Shown here: positions 23,792 through 35,428 of the stretch, piece by piece | Layout of the letters: the number at the start of each line of letters is the position of its first letter | Numbering within the stretch: position 1 is the first letter of the stretch | Assembly: GCA_013115135.1 (NCBI GenBank) | Contig: JABANP010000045.1 | Coordinates: 124,001-188,000, forward strand | DNA: 64,000 nucleotides | Direction: 5' to 3' | DNA from: Perkinsus olseni | Lineage: Eukaryota > Perkinsozoa > Perkinsida > Perkinsidae | Made by a program: the position numbers and the translations under genes | Notes under the pieces: model-generated | The model's database searches: none | What the model saw: only the letters and a program-made list of their open reading frames with translations | What the model was told of the DNA's origin: nothing

Positions 23792-26602
23792 TCATTGATT
23801 ATCATTATTATTACCAAACCCGCTGGACCTCGGAGTGGGCTGCAATTGTTCTTTATTAACGGTTGATGGAACTCCCTTATTAGATCTTGTCACTTGATCG
23901 ATCCATTGCCTATTACCGCTCGTTGCACTCGGTGGCAAGTCGCGTTCAATACCACTATTGGTAAACTACGACATCAATAACAATACTTAAGCGAAAGGGT
24001 AGTACTAGGGGTTACCTTATCAGTATCAGGCTTGGTATTGAGGACAGTCAGGTGATCATTTAAACTCTTCTTGGTGGCATTCTGTTTAGCAGTCTGAAGC
24101 GTTATACCAATAATGTTGCAATTATTTCTTTTATGACTCACCTCAACCTCATCCCTTTTCAGTTGAGAATAATCGGATATAACCGCAGATGTCTGGACTT
24201 GTTCTTCCTTCAACCGCGACACTTCTGCTTTATGCTCCTCCGCGGCCTCTCGTCTCTGCTGGTCTAGTTGTCTAGTCTGGGCCTGGATCGCCTCCACTTG
24301 GTGTTGAAGTTGCATCTGCTGTTGACTCAACAAAGTCACTGACGCTGTACCATCGTCAAGTAACTGAGATACTATTAATCATACTGAGAACAGTAGGGAC
24401 CGTGATGATGATGATGATGATGAACCGACCGATTGCAGATGTTTTATCTCAGCCTCGAGATGAGCCCTATCCCTCCTCAATGATATCTGCTCCAAGTTGA
24501 CTTCCCTTCTTTGTTTATTCACACGGTCGAGTTCTTCATTATCCTCATCAGTTTGCCTAACAACAGATGACTAATGCCATAGACGATGACACCACTACTA
24601 CCGTTGGAGGTCCTTCAACTGACTCTCTTTAACTTGAACATCAACATTCAATCTCGAATTCTCCACTTCCAGTTGTCCACACATATCCATGATATGTTGT
24701 AACTCCTCATTAGCAGCATCAATTGATTCCGTTAACTGCAGATGGATGGTGATGATGGTGGCGGCCCAACTCCCTTCACATTAGTACCTCTTTCGACAAT
24801 CTTTTATCTTCCTCTACCGCACTTTCCAAACATATACCACTTGCTACAGGAACTCTATTACCATCCTTATCCTGTAGGCTAGTAGTAAACATATTACTAT
24901 TGGCTGGCATGTACCTTGGAATGTATCATTGAGGGAAGGGAGCGTAAATTAGGTAGTACTACTTCCAATAATCTGCATCCTCATCGTAACCTGTTGTCGT
25001 AGTACCAGGAGTGTTGGTCGGTGTGGGCCTGGTGCGAATATTATACCATTACCACCACGAAAGGGTGTTGCTACTTTTTAGTCGCATCATCATTACGGTT
25101 ACCAAAGGTGGGTGATGATGATGATGCTGTGGGCTGGTGATGATGCTGCTTATCATCATCGTCCAACTTATCAACTAGCGATCTAACAGGTATCGACTCT
25201 CCAATGAGGTCCTGTAATGATTTAGGTAAGGTGGCTGGTACAGCGTATCCTGCAGCAGCAGCACACTGGGGCCCACTCTTCATTATTATCCATTATTACC
25301 CTTCTTGCATTTACTTATCAACTGCATGGCTACCATGAACTCATTAAGATTGAGCTTACCATCCTTATCCTACCATCGACTTATCACTCACAACATCATC
25401 ATCACCACTCATTATTACTTGATCAGCCAACTCCCACAATAAGCTCAAAGTTTGCTTGCTAAGTTTACTCTTCTCGAATATACTTCTACCAACCTTCCCA
25501 GAGATGTATCCGCTTCTTTTAGGGTCAGACGCCAAGAACAATGATGAGTATCTGCGAATGAAAATAATAATACTATCATTGTTGAGTTGTTGATACTACT
25601 TTTGTTTGTCCTCATCAGTGAGAGCCCACTTGTCCTGAGTTTTCGAGTTCCCACCAGTCGCAGGCCCTGCATACAGCTAATCCCCCCCACTCCTCCTTCT
25701 ACTACTACCATCACTCTCCTCCTCCTTGTTGCTGTCCTCGTTGAGGTGTGCTGTTCTCGGTACGAAGTCGAGAGGGTCCATACCAAGATCCTTCATTGAC
25801 ATAGCCAACTTCGCTGCATCTTTCGGCCGCATCTCAGTAGTACCTGACCCCGACCTGTGTATAATAATAATGACATATTGATATTACCCAAGGTAGGTGG
25901 AACATTCGTTGCTGACGGTTGGTTATTAAAGGGAGTAGCATCCTGCTGATCCTTAGCAATGGTAGTTGATGATGATGACGACATATTATTGAACAATCCT
26001 GAAGGGCGACAATGGTATTACATCAGTATTATTATTGTTGTTAATAATAATAATACCATCAAAAATAGGGAGGCTGGCTGGTTCGAGGTTGAGGAGGGAG
26101 GGATCCACCGACGATGCTCCTGATTGCATGTGGGCTATCAATCGGCAAACCATATTGAATTCTGATGAGAAGAAGAAGATCATGTATCAAGTACCAGCAG
26201 AATAGTACTACTACCATTCTGATTCAACTTCCCTTGCTGTTGCCTGTCTGCTATGGCCCATATCTGATGGAGTGTATTCCTTGACAACCCCGATAGTTGT
26301 AATACAGATGCAGCTTTTGGGCCTGATAATTACGAATGGAGTGGTATGATGATATTGATAGTAGTAATGATGGTAACACTACCGGATATATAATCCCCCA
26401 TATCAGGCCCAGCCAGCTGCCATATTGTTGCATAGTAGGAAGATTCTTGTGGTGATAACTTCATCATCATCATCTGTTGCTGCTGGTCCCCTCCTGGTAT
26501 TGTTGATGATACCACCGGTGCTGGAGGGTGGGTTACACTTTGCGGGGATGATGAGCTGAAGAAGCCCTCTTGCTGTTGTTGTGGCTGTTGTTGAGTATAC
26601 AT
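23792..26602 (-). CDS. EH-domain endocytic adaptor (EPS15/Ede1-like)
   Basis: Two EH domains, which bind NPF peptides, are followed by a coiled coil: the layout of EPS15, Ede1 and Pan1 endocytic scaffolds. Start ATG 26602 gives a Gln-rich leader, then EH1: LSPQESSYYATIWQLAGPDM (about 26440), SGLSRNTLHQIWAIADRQQQ (about 26230-26300) and EFNMVCRLIAHMQSG (about 26130-26170). EH2 has KWALTDEDKQK, RYSSLFLASDPKRSGYISGK, KLSKQTLSLLWELADQ and the EF-hand-like DKDGKLNLNEFMVAMQLISK (about 25310-25650), then GYAVPATLPKSLQDLIGE. Helices follow (QHQVEAIQAQTRQLDQQRRE at about 24280, EEHKAEVSRLKEEQVQT). The tail ends NSGIERDLPPSATSGNRQW... before TGA 23794-23792. No DPF or NPF repeats are evident in the tail. 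It sits 162 bp downstream of a second coiled-coil gene on the same strand. Confidence 0.75.
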
Positions 26603-26764
26603 TTGGTAATGATTGAATAAAATTACAACAACAACTACTGCAAGAAGGATGGGCTACCGTGAAAGTGTCGTCAATGAATAACTTGAGCAACGCAACAACA
26701 AGACAGCATCTATTCACACGTGGATGAGCTGAATAAGCATGGTGATGGGTCGAGGGATGCCCCA

Positions 26765-28932
26765 CTACCCTTCCTGCTGCTGCTGCATGCCACCTCTTGA
26801 GTACCTCTTGTGTAGTAACGCTACTGCCGTGTTAGTATCTCCCAGTGTCTCCCTACTATCATCCATCGCCATATTATTGCTATATAGTATATATTTACGA
26901 CAGGCATAACATAGATAAGGTGTAGCTTCATTAGGTATCGGTAGTGGTGGTAGCAAAAGCTGCCATAATGACTATGATGATCACCGCCGCCGCCGTTGTT
27001 GTTGTTGTTGTTACTACCTCAGGGGTCCCGTCTAGTTCCCTCTCCAAGGCTTGACATCTATCATTAGAGTATTCCAAAGCCTTCCTCAAGTACGAAGTCT
27101 CGGTGTATGTACTTTTTATAACCGATCTCTCGGCCCTCTCAACGGATGATGCCTCCTGATGGATCATGACCAGTACTACTGTCATCAATGGGCGTTCATG
27201 TGTTGTCATAGTTACCCTCTGCAAGTTGGTATTCCTTTCTTCATTCAATTCTTCCTCCAATGCCAGCAACCTTCTCCCCTCATCTCTTCTAGTGTTCAAT
27301 TCATCTTCCATTATGATGGTATGAGCCTCAATATCATTAAGCATCATTCTGAGCTTGTTCACCGTATCAACCTCACCTCTCAGGTTACTCTCTAACGATC
27401 TGATAATGATGATGATAAGAATGGATGATATGTGAGAAGAGGGAGTCATACCGCATCCTCGAGGACCTATCATCCAACTGGGTGGTAACACTACGTAGTT
27501 CCTCTCGTAATGACGCTTCTGTGGCCTTCACATCATGCACATGGATTGTGAGCTCCTTTACCTCCTTCTCGAGTGCCTAGTAACAACAACACCGCTAACG
27601 ACAGTAATAGATCCACTACTACTACTTGTATGTTATCATGTGTTTGGTCCAAACGATCCTGAGTGTTGGCTAACTCCAGTTGTAGGGTGGATAGCTTGCC
27701 GTTATCCTCCTGAGTGCCGTTACCATCATCAGTATTTCCCTAACCCGCACCAACCTCCTTTTCAATCATCAATCTCCGGATAGTATCATTCAATCCCTCC
27801 TTTTCCTCATCATACTCCCGTCTAGCCTCTTCCATATTGGCGTATTCTTCAGCCTGATCACGACGTCCGTAACATCATCACAGTATGATCATCACTACTA
27901 CTACTACCAAGTCCTGCCGTAGAGTATGCAAACTACTCGAGAGATCTTCTACTTCACATACCAACTTGCTTATCATACTCTCATTGTCTCTTAGTTGCGT
28001 CCGTAATGAGAATACATGTTTAAGGAAAGATTCATAACTGAACAATAATACTTATGATATTTACAATGATAGACAGGTTATCAATACTACCTTCTCCTAG
28101 ATTCAACTTCTTTCTCATTCGCATCGTCTCTGATGTGTTCCATCTCCTGCTTCAATTCTTCCATCTCATTATTCAACAATGTCACCTTGCATTCTGCATC
28201 ATCGCCACGCTGAATGTCGATTGATAATCACATCCACCACTCTTGCTGTTATTACTTTACGCTCTTCATCCAGCGTCTTGCTTAGCGTTTCACATTTTAC
28301 ACGATACTCATCCAGACGGCGTTTAGTGTTGTTATTCTCTTCAACCATCGCTGTTATCTCTTTACCAAACCCCTCATCACTGGTCATTATATCACCCTAA
28401 GGTTATTGCTACTACCATTGAGATCGTGTTAACTGCTACTACCAGAGCATCCTGTATTTGATGTAATAATGTAGTTGCCATGGACGCGTCTTTAGCCAAT
28501 ACATCATGAACCTGATACTGAGTATTACAACAACAACTAATACTGATGATGATATTACTCTAGTTATAGCAGTTATTAAGTCCAATGTTATACTATTCAA
28601 ATCGAGTAATTTAGTTTTAGCTTTCTCCGCTATATACCTAAAACACGGCACCACCATTGGGAGTCAAGAAATTGTGAACTTTATGACATCTTATTAACCT
28701 CGTCCATCTTCAGTGTATATGATGGTGAAAGATACGACCCTCCCTTCTCCTCATCTTCATCACTACTACAAGTACTATTAGATAATGCTGTATTATTATC
28801 GAGCTCCCATTTAAACGGTACCTAATAATATTAATATACATGTAATACCATACTAATACCAACTATTACCAAATAACCAACCCCCAACTTAATAAGACAG
28901 TTTATCAAATCAGTTGTGGCTCCGCAAGCCAT
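26765..28932 (-). CDS. Long coiled-coil protein, unknown function
   Basis: ATG 28932 opens MACGATTDLINCLIKLG, spliced to VPFKWELDNNTALSNSTCSS; the intron's 3' exon begins with GT. Then come YIAEKAKTKLLDLNSITLDL, VHDVLAKDASMATTLLHQIQ and several heptad-rich exons: EENNNTKRRLDEYRVKCETL (about 28300), IEAHTIIMEDELNTRRDE and LALEEELNEERNTNLQRV (about 27210-27340), and LEYSNDRCQALERELDG (about 27035-27085). The end is PIPNEATPYLCYACRKYI with a Gln tail at 26765. The short globular N-terminus followed by a long coiled coil recalls HOOK-type or centrosomal proteins, but I cannot name a family. It is head-to-head with the STIMATE gene, 308 bp apart. Confidence 0.6.
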
Positions 28933-29240
28933 AGATCATCAACATGTGCCAAAACTGAACAGGCCAAAATCTGCGTATAACAACAACGCAACTTTACGTA
29001 TCGATTATAATGGCGTGCGCGAGTGTGCCTGCGTCGGTGGTCGTCGTCATGAAGCGGCGTACGGTTGATAGTAGATGGAACTGGTATTGATGAGAGTTAG
29101 AACGATCGCTTCACTCCTCTTCCTCCACACTCGGCTGAGCTGACGTAGCATGATGTTTTAGAGCCGGGAGGGAGGGGTGGTGTATAGGGATCATAAACGA
29201 TGCCCAGTAGTCTCCTACTTGCTTTTGGTAGTTAATAATA
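28933..29240. promoter_or_regulatory. Bidirectional promoter region
   Basis: 308 bp lie between two divergent start codons (28932 minus, 29241 plus). The stretch is relatively free of microsatellites. A palindromic TGACGTCA, a CRE-like octamer, lies at 29242-29249, overlapping the plus-strand start codon; whether it is functional is unknown. Confidence 0.4.
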
Positions 29241-30322
29241 ATGACGTCAATGAATGATGGTATGCTGACCCCTGTTGATCCGTTATCAGAAGCCGAACCT
29301 GAATGTCAATTATTCCCAGGTTACTTCGGTTACTTCGTCCAGCTCGGTAATAATAATAACAACACCTATCGTTAGTTACCATATCTTCTTGTTGTTCTTG
29401 TTGTCAGCTCTATTCACTATATGTGCATTATCATTAGTACTTAAGAAGTACAAGGAGGGTAGTGGTGTGCGAACATGGTGGGAATTCTTATTAGACAGTT
29501 CTAAACAAGGCCTAGGCTCAGCATGGATACATTGCCTTAATCTCATATTTGCTACCAAACTACACGTAATAACAACAACAACAGCAGCAGCAGCAGAATA
29601 GATATATATCGTTTAGGAGGAAACCGGAGGGGATCCATGTGATTGGTATTGGATAAATATTATGGTTGATGTACTTATTGGTACTGGTATTAATTATATA
29701 TTATTAAAACTAATCACGTAATAACGCATCAGTTGTCACTATTCTTATTATTACTGTATCATACTTTCATCAGAGAGCATATCATACCATTGTTATTCGG
29801 TGATAATATTGCACGTGGTTTTATCTCTGGTGATTATGGTAATAGTGTGCATCATGGAGGACAATGGCAGACTAAAGGCACGAACTGGGGCAATTACCTA
29901 AAACAATTGGTAATAAAAACAACACTAACAATACTACTGCTATCGTACATCATCATGATCATCGTTAGTGTATTATTACTAGATACTATGGCTATGTATA
30001 GTTAGTACTATGAAATGCATTATGTTATGCTTGATGCTGCATTTACAAACAACAATGTTATACTTGGCAGCCCTTGTCCTACATCCACTACGACATCATA
30101 GGTGATAATAATAACAACAATCGTTATCAACATGTTATCAATTTTAGGTTATTGAAATTGATATTTGTGATGATAGTAACACCAGTGGTAATGAATATAA
30201 TGCAGTTTTGGATAACTGATAATTTTATACGGCGTCATCCTCCTCCTCACACATCGGAGAGTAATGTACAACATCACCATGAACAACAACAAGAGGAACC
30301 TTTGTTAATGAATGATGAATAA
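29241..30322 (+). CDS. STIMATE: STIMATE/TMEM110 family ER membrane protein
   Basis: In animals this multi-pass ER protein promotes STIM-dependent Ca2+ entry at ER-plasma membrane contacts; its role in protists is unknown. ATG 29241 begins an acidic leader ending CQLFPGYFGYFVQL, joined across the intron 29347-29407 (61 bp, pyrimidine-rich end) to ALFTICALSLVLKKYKEG. Then VRTWWEFLLDSSKQGLGSAW and IHCLNLIFATKL match the hallmark W-x-F-x-LD-SKQ...H-x-N segment. Next come DWYWINIMVDVLIGTGINYI, an EYGNSVHHGGQW-type loop (about 29835-29865) and LLKLIFVMIVTPVVMNIMQF + WITDNFIRR (about 30145-30230), the conserved last span. A His/Gln/Glu-rich tail ends at TAA 30320-30322. Exon edges between 29600 and 30140 are approximate. 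Confidence 0.82.
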
Positions 30323-30492
30323 CAACAACATACTTATTCCCGTAATACAATAATAGTAACATTCAACGACCACGTCCAACCCAAGGGATATCCTGTATAT
30401 TTAACGTAACTTTACAATAGTCATGTCGCGTTCGCAAGATTTGTTAATTTTACAACACAAGAAGAACCGCGAGGGAAACAAAAATACAACAA

Positions 30493-33400
30493 TCATGCCA
30501 CAACATCGCCCTGCACATCATCATGTTGTATAGCATCATCATCATCATCATGTTGTATAGCATCATCATCATCATCATGTTGGATATCATCATCATCATG
30601 TTGTATAGCATCATCATCATCATGTTGCTTCCCTGTAGGTTCCATCTTCTCATCCAGAGTATCCTAATAATGGTTACACTAGAGTGGGATGAAGCATGTA
30701 TTATTACTGTTGGCTGTTTGATGAATGTTGATCGTACCGAAGTAGAGTAGATATGATGATATATATCGTCTGAGATCATAATACCAATCACTCTAATGTC
30801 TATTATTATTATGATGGTAATGATACTACCCATGATGCATGGCCTTACTGCCAAGGTACACGGCAGTATCTTTCATAAGACTCTAAAGATAATAATGGTA
30901 TAATTCGAATGATGATCATCATCCTTATTAATACCCCTAAGATATTCCTTCTTGTGTTAATAGTAGCAGTCCTGGTGTGAAGAGCATCTTTCAGTCTTCT
31001 CTTATACTTAACCCTGTATAACAACCAGAGCATCGATATAAGTAGGATGAGTAATAACGTTATGAATGGTGCATAACTGCCTGCCTTCATACCCAATCCA
31101 TCTAACAATAGGTGATGATGATGAGTGTAATGCTGAATACTACCTTCAACGGTATCATCAGCGCCAACTCCCCCTCTCCTAAGGACCTTCACCCAACACT
31201 CTTCATAAGGTCTATGCTGCTGTTGTCCTGTACTAACCTGTAATGCATTACAATCAATATTGACAAACATGACACTACTCACAGTATCGTCCGTGGTCGC
31301 CATAACAGTTTTTACGATGTCTTTATTATTACGACTATAATCACTATCACCATCAATCCATTGCCAATCATCATCATTGCTTGCACCAGTCAATGATGAT
31401 GATACTGATGACGGTGGTGGGGGTGGTCTATCCCTGTTGACGTTATATGATGTATACGATAGTTGTTGTTGTTGTTATTACCTAATATATGTATATATGA
31501 TACACATGTTGCCCGTCCATGGTATCCATCCAAAGGCGATGCATGATATATCCTGTAAGCACCACCCCCTGCACACTTCATAACCACCTCGACTGCTGCC
31601 GGTCCCTTTATAATACCTAACATAGTCATCAATCATGATACTGTGGTAGTAGTTGTTATTATTACTACCCGGAAGGTATATTGCCGTCCTCATCGCTACA
31701 CGCACCAATACCAATCATATGGAATCCTTCGGTGTACGATCTGATGATGGACAGAATGATCGGGGTGTAGTATACTCCTACTCATGGTCGTAGGAATCAT
31801 CACTTATCGAACAGATACCAGCAATACACTTGCCATTACCATCATTACAAGGATAACCATCGGGTTTGACATCATCAAAGGTACAGGTACCTTTACGTAT
31901 TATTAATGATACTATGAGACAAGAAGACTAATACTGAAGACGATGATGCTTATTACCATCAACTGGATTACATGTACCTTCATTATGGCATTCTGTTGGT
32001 GGTCGACAGTTGATGCCATTAACCTAACATCATCATCATTACCACTATTATACGAATACTGGTATTACTTGACATATATCAGTAGGAGTACCCAGACACA
32101 GACCATCGACACAGACATCATTAATGGTACTACTTCGACCATCATCGCATTGAGACCCTGTAGGTTTACGAGGATATCTTTACAGCGGCGTGTAGTAGTG
32201 TTATTAATATTAAGATCATTACATGCAATCCCCTGTACTAGGTGTACATGTGCCCGGTAACAGGCATGGGTTGGGTGGATTACACGTTATATCCAACTTC
32301 TTACAGATATCAGCAGTACCAATACCTGTTCATTGTAAATGACGGAATAGTATTATCATGTCGTCTACTACATTGACCGTCAATACACGTATCATTGATA
32401 GTATAAAAGAGACCATCATCGCATAATGTCCCTTCTGGTTGTTTATCAAATAGACATTCTCCAGTTTGGGTATCACAAGTACCATCCTAATAACATCAAC
32501 ATCACATGTCATCATAGTCATCATTACCAATGTATAACATTCATTTGGCCTTATACACGTTATGTCTCGAACAGTGCAATGATTGATTGGGCATCTAAAG
32601 ATCATCATCATAATGGTAAGATACTTACACTGAGCAACAAATTCTTAGTCTCTTGAATTTGGGTCTGATATTTCTGGACCAGACTAGTTATTAGGCGCTC
32701 TCTCGATTGCCGCAAATTGTTCAGACTGATTCGGAGTTTAAATTATACTTTGTGGCTAAAATGAAAGATTTTACGGCCCGCGCCAAGCCGTGATTTTCTA
32801 AGAATTTGTTGCGTGCTAATCAAGTAAATTTTCGATTTCTCGCGATCCACGGAGAGTTTTGCCCTAAAACTTGGAGGGTATATCCAGTATGCCATGTAAG
32901 CACACGTACTGGGGCCTCGTTGCGAAATTGTGCTCTGGAAGGATAAAATGATTGAAAACCCTAGGAATTTGTTGCTCAGTGTATACTACTAATACTAGTA
33001 GTAGTACCGTCTATGATTGTGACATATACCACCATCTCCACATAGGGCAGCAGTGGTTGGTGAGTATGCAGGCAATATATCATTACATGTACCTATGATA
33101 ACAAAATCTGGTATCCATAACATCCAGTACCAAGTATACCTTCAAATGCAGCAGCATTCGATTGGCTACCACCACCATCACCGTATGGCTCGACTATTCC
33201 GTTCTGATGTTGCTGGCGTACAGTAGTACCATAACATTCGTATCTCATAGTCCCTTTGATTTGATAACATCTAATAACATGCGTAACGACGTGTATCATA
33301 ATAAAAATGCTACTACTACCTGCACGGGTAATAATTACCACAATTATTCATACAATAATTAGCGGTATCAGTGAGACAGAATAAGGGATCCATTGAACAT

Positions 33401-33956
33401 GCATCTTCACATTCACTATTGAATGTAACCTGATAACCATCACCATCAACAACAGCATCATCATAACACTACCTTAGGTATTACTCTAACATTATCACAA
33501 GTTGATTCTGATATTGATGGATTACCCAACTCGGATAAACTACAATGTAATGATGATGATTAGTCATAATGACAATCGTGGTGGTGATGCTACCACTTAT
33601 TACGAGTTCAAGCATGATTGTTTGATCTCATAGGCCATACTGGTACAATTATTACAATCTGTGAAACATTGAGCTGATACCATATCTTGCCATATACCTG
33701 ACATAACTAGGGATGTGGTAACGACAGAAATTACTATTATTACTACAATCAGCGAACCTTACTAAACCTTTTGTATTAACTTCACATAATATGCCAGCTT
33801 CGACCTGGGATGATATCCATTATCATCATACACTATTTCTTCTATCATAATTACCTTTAATGCACTACAACATTGTTGGCATGCATCATTACCTTGCCCG
33901 AATGCTGCTCTGCTACCACCAACCACGATAAGATAATATAGTATTAGGGAGGGCAT
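30493..33956 (-). CDS. Cys-rich type I membrane protein with acidic repeat tail
   Basis: ATG 33956 gives a signal peptide (MPSLILYYLIVVGGSRAAFG), then CQQCCSALK and VEAGILCEVNTKGLVRFADC. The ectodomain has many six-cysteine modules; two carry the motif C-DDG...T-IND-C-DG-C: CDDGLFYTINDTCIDGQC (about 32360-32430) and CDDGRSSTINDVCVDGLC (about 32095-32160). Others are CKKLDITCNPPNPCLLPGTC (about 32250-32310) and CTFDDVKPDGYPCNDGNGKC (about 31820-31880). A single span (APFITLLLILLISMLWLLY, about 31005-31070) and basic residues follow. The cytoplasmic tail is encoded by a compound minisatellite: DTLDEKMEPTGKQH, then Asp runs separated by AIQH. The stop is TGA 30495-30493. Likely a cell-surface receptor or adhesion protein; the ligand is unknown. 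One intron carries a MITE (32628-32981). Confidence 0.65.
30519..30632. repeat. Coding compound minisatellite (CATCATCAT...GTTGTATAG)
   Basis: Blocks of 3-5 CATs alternate with GTTGTATAG (once GTTGGATAT). Read on the minus strand in the gene frame they encode Asp runs joined by Ala-Ile-Gln-His, so block length is a multiple of three and the frame is kept. Confidence 0.8.
32628..32981. mobile_element. MITE, 354 bp, 21-bp terminal inverted repeats, TA duplication
   Basis: The left end 32628-32648 begins CACTGAGCAACAAATTC and the right end 32961-32981 is its reverse complement with one mismatch in 21 bases. The dinucleotide TA flanks both ends (32626-32627 and 32982-32983). It has no coding capacity, and its base texture differs sharply from the microsatellite-rich host. 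An inner copy of part of the repeat, CTAAGAATTTGTTGC, is at 32798-32812. TA duplication with CACTG ends suggests a Tc1/mariner-type non-autonomous element; this is inference. It lies within an intron (33007-32595) of the Cys-rich membrane protein gene. Confidence 0.85.
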
Positions 33957-34095
33957 CAATCGACTGGACTAACCTCAATTCAACTCATCCATCTTGCATA
34001 TCTTACCATATCTTGCAATTCTTTCGATCATTATATTATTTCCAAGTAGACTGAGCGATCGACCCCTAGTAGTGGTTCCCTCTATTACTATTACC
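33957..34095. promoter_or_regulatory. Very short divergent spacer
   Basis: Only 139 bp separate the start codons of two divergent genes that both encode signal-peptide, Cys-rich proteins. Any promoters here must be compact or overlap; no named element is visible. Confidence 0.35.
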
Positions 34096-35272
34096 ATGCT
34101 GCATCATCATAATCTGATTATTGGCTCATTGTTGTTACTATTACCAATTAAAGACACTATTGGTAAATATGCCCATGATGATTGGGAGGAAATGATGGCA
34201 GCGCATCCCACCGACGATGATGATTACTATTTTGCACTACCCCCACAGGATGATGATGATGTTAAGAAGAAGTATGATTGTGATTACTTCAGTGACGGTG
34301 TAGATAAGAAGAATGACAGAGGATGGAAGGCTGGTAAGGTTGCATGTATGGCTAATGCTGAGGGGAAATTCGGTAATGAATGGGATGCTGATGTACATGA
34401 AGAGTTATTACACTTAACACAGAGTGGACAGATGAGTGATATATATGATACAGTATTACAGAAGACTAGTAAAAGATTCTGTTGGGCCAGGAAATTGGCA
34501 TCACCCTTACCTAACGGAGATTGTCCGCAAGGCACCACACGAGATGGTAATGATAAATATTGCCATACCAAATGTTCGTTAAATCGTAATGGATTGCGTC
34601 ATACTTGTGGCCCATTGGCCTGTACCAAGGATTTACCATCATGTATTGGTAATATTGGTAAGATGGTGTTGCGAACTGCTGGACATATTATCACCAAAGT
34701 TGCACGAGAGGTTGATGATAGAGGATTACGACATACTCTACTCAACGTTGCACGCGGTATTAGAACCACTAGTAAGATGATGAAGATTGCTATGAGTAAT
34801 AATAACAACAACTCATTATTATTCTACCACCATCGTATTACTTATTGTCTATTTTATCTCAGATAAAGTGTATGAATATCATCTTGATAAACCAGAGACC
34901 AACAAGGTCGTTATATTAGGAGTATGCCTATCATTGTTTGAGGAATCCTTGGCGATCGATTTCGAACGTACAGGAGAATCTGACAAAAGATTTATTATGA
35001 AGACTGAGCGTGAAGGTAGTGTTGATGTAGTGGTGAACAATGATGTATCGTTGTTGTTGTTATTACTAGGTGAAGAGGCGTATACAACAATGATGGAGAA
35101 GTTACTTAATGTACCAGAAAGATATCTAGGACCTGATGGTCAGCCTCTTGGTAACACTTTAAGAGTTCTTACGGGCACCACTTACATGGCACTTAAAAGG
35201 AAAGGCTTGAGCCGACATATTGATTTTGTTATGAATTTACTTAAAGTGTTCGACTATCCTGTATGCCAATAA
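34096..35272 (+). CDS. Secreted Cys-containing protein, unknown family
   Basis: ATG 34096 starts a clear signal peptide (HNLIIGSLLLLLPIKDTIG), then an acidic stretch. A conserved-looking core follows: GWKAGKVACMANAEGKFGNE, SKRFCWARKLASPLPNGDCP, KYCHTKCSLNRNGLRHTCGP and LACTKDLPSCIGNIGKMVLR, with TAGHIITKVAREVDDRGLR after it. A single intron after ...KMMKIAM (about 34795-34863, acceptor TATCTCAG) joins in frame to KVYEYHLDKPETNKVVILGV; the C-terminus is about 130 residues without cysteines, ending at TAA 35270-35272. The CGPLACTKDLPSC block recalls Cys-rich secreted proteins of oomycetes and dinoflagellates in my memory, but I cannot assign a function. A long uninterrupted exon of about 700 bp is unusual here. 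Confidence 0.7.
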
Positions 35273-35428
35273 TAAGAACAACATCATGTACAACCTACAA
35301 CGCCTTGTCTTATGTACTCTTGTACACTACCAATAGAAGGTAGCATGTTAATAATCATCATCATGTTCACATATGTAATGATGATGATCATCATCATGAA
35401 GGGGTTAGAGTTTGGTTAATATTAATCA

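Noticed and set aside
23792..28932. A single giant coiled-coil/EH gene
   Set aside because: A clear ATG with a Gln-rich leader at 26602 and a stop at 26765 separate two same-strand genes.
30519..30640. Regularly spaced repeats resembling a CRISPR array
   Set aside because: Spacers are themselves CAT repeats, the frame is coding and the genome is eukaryotic.
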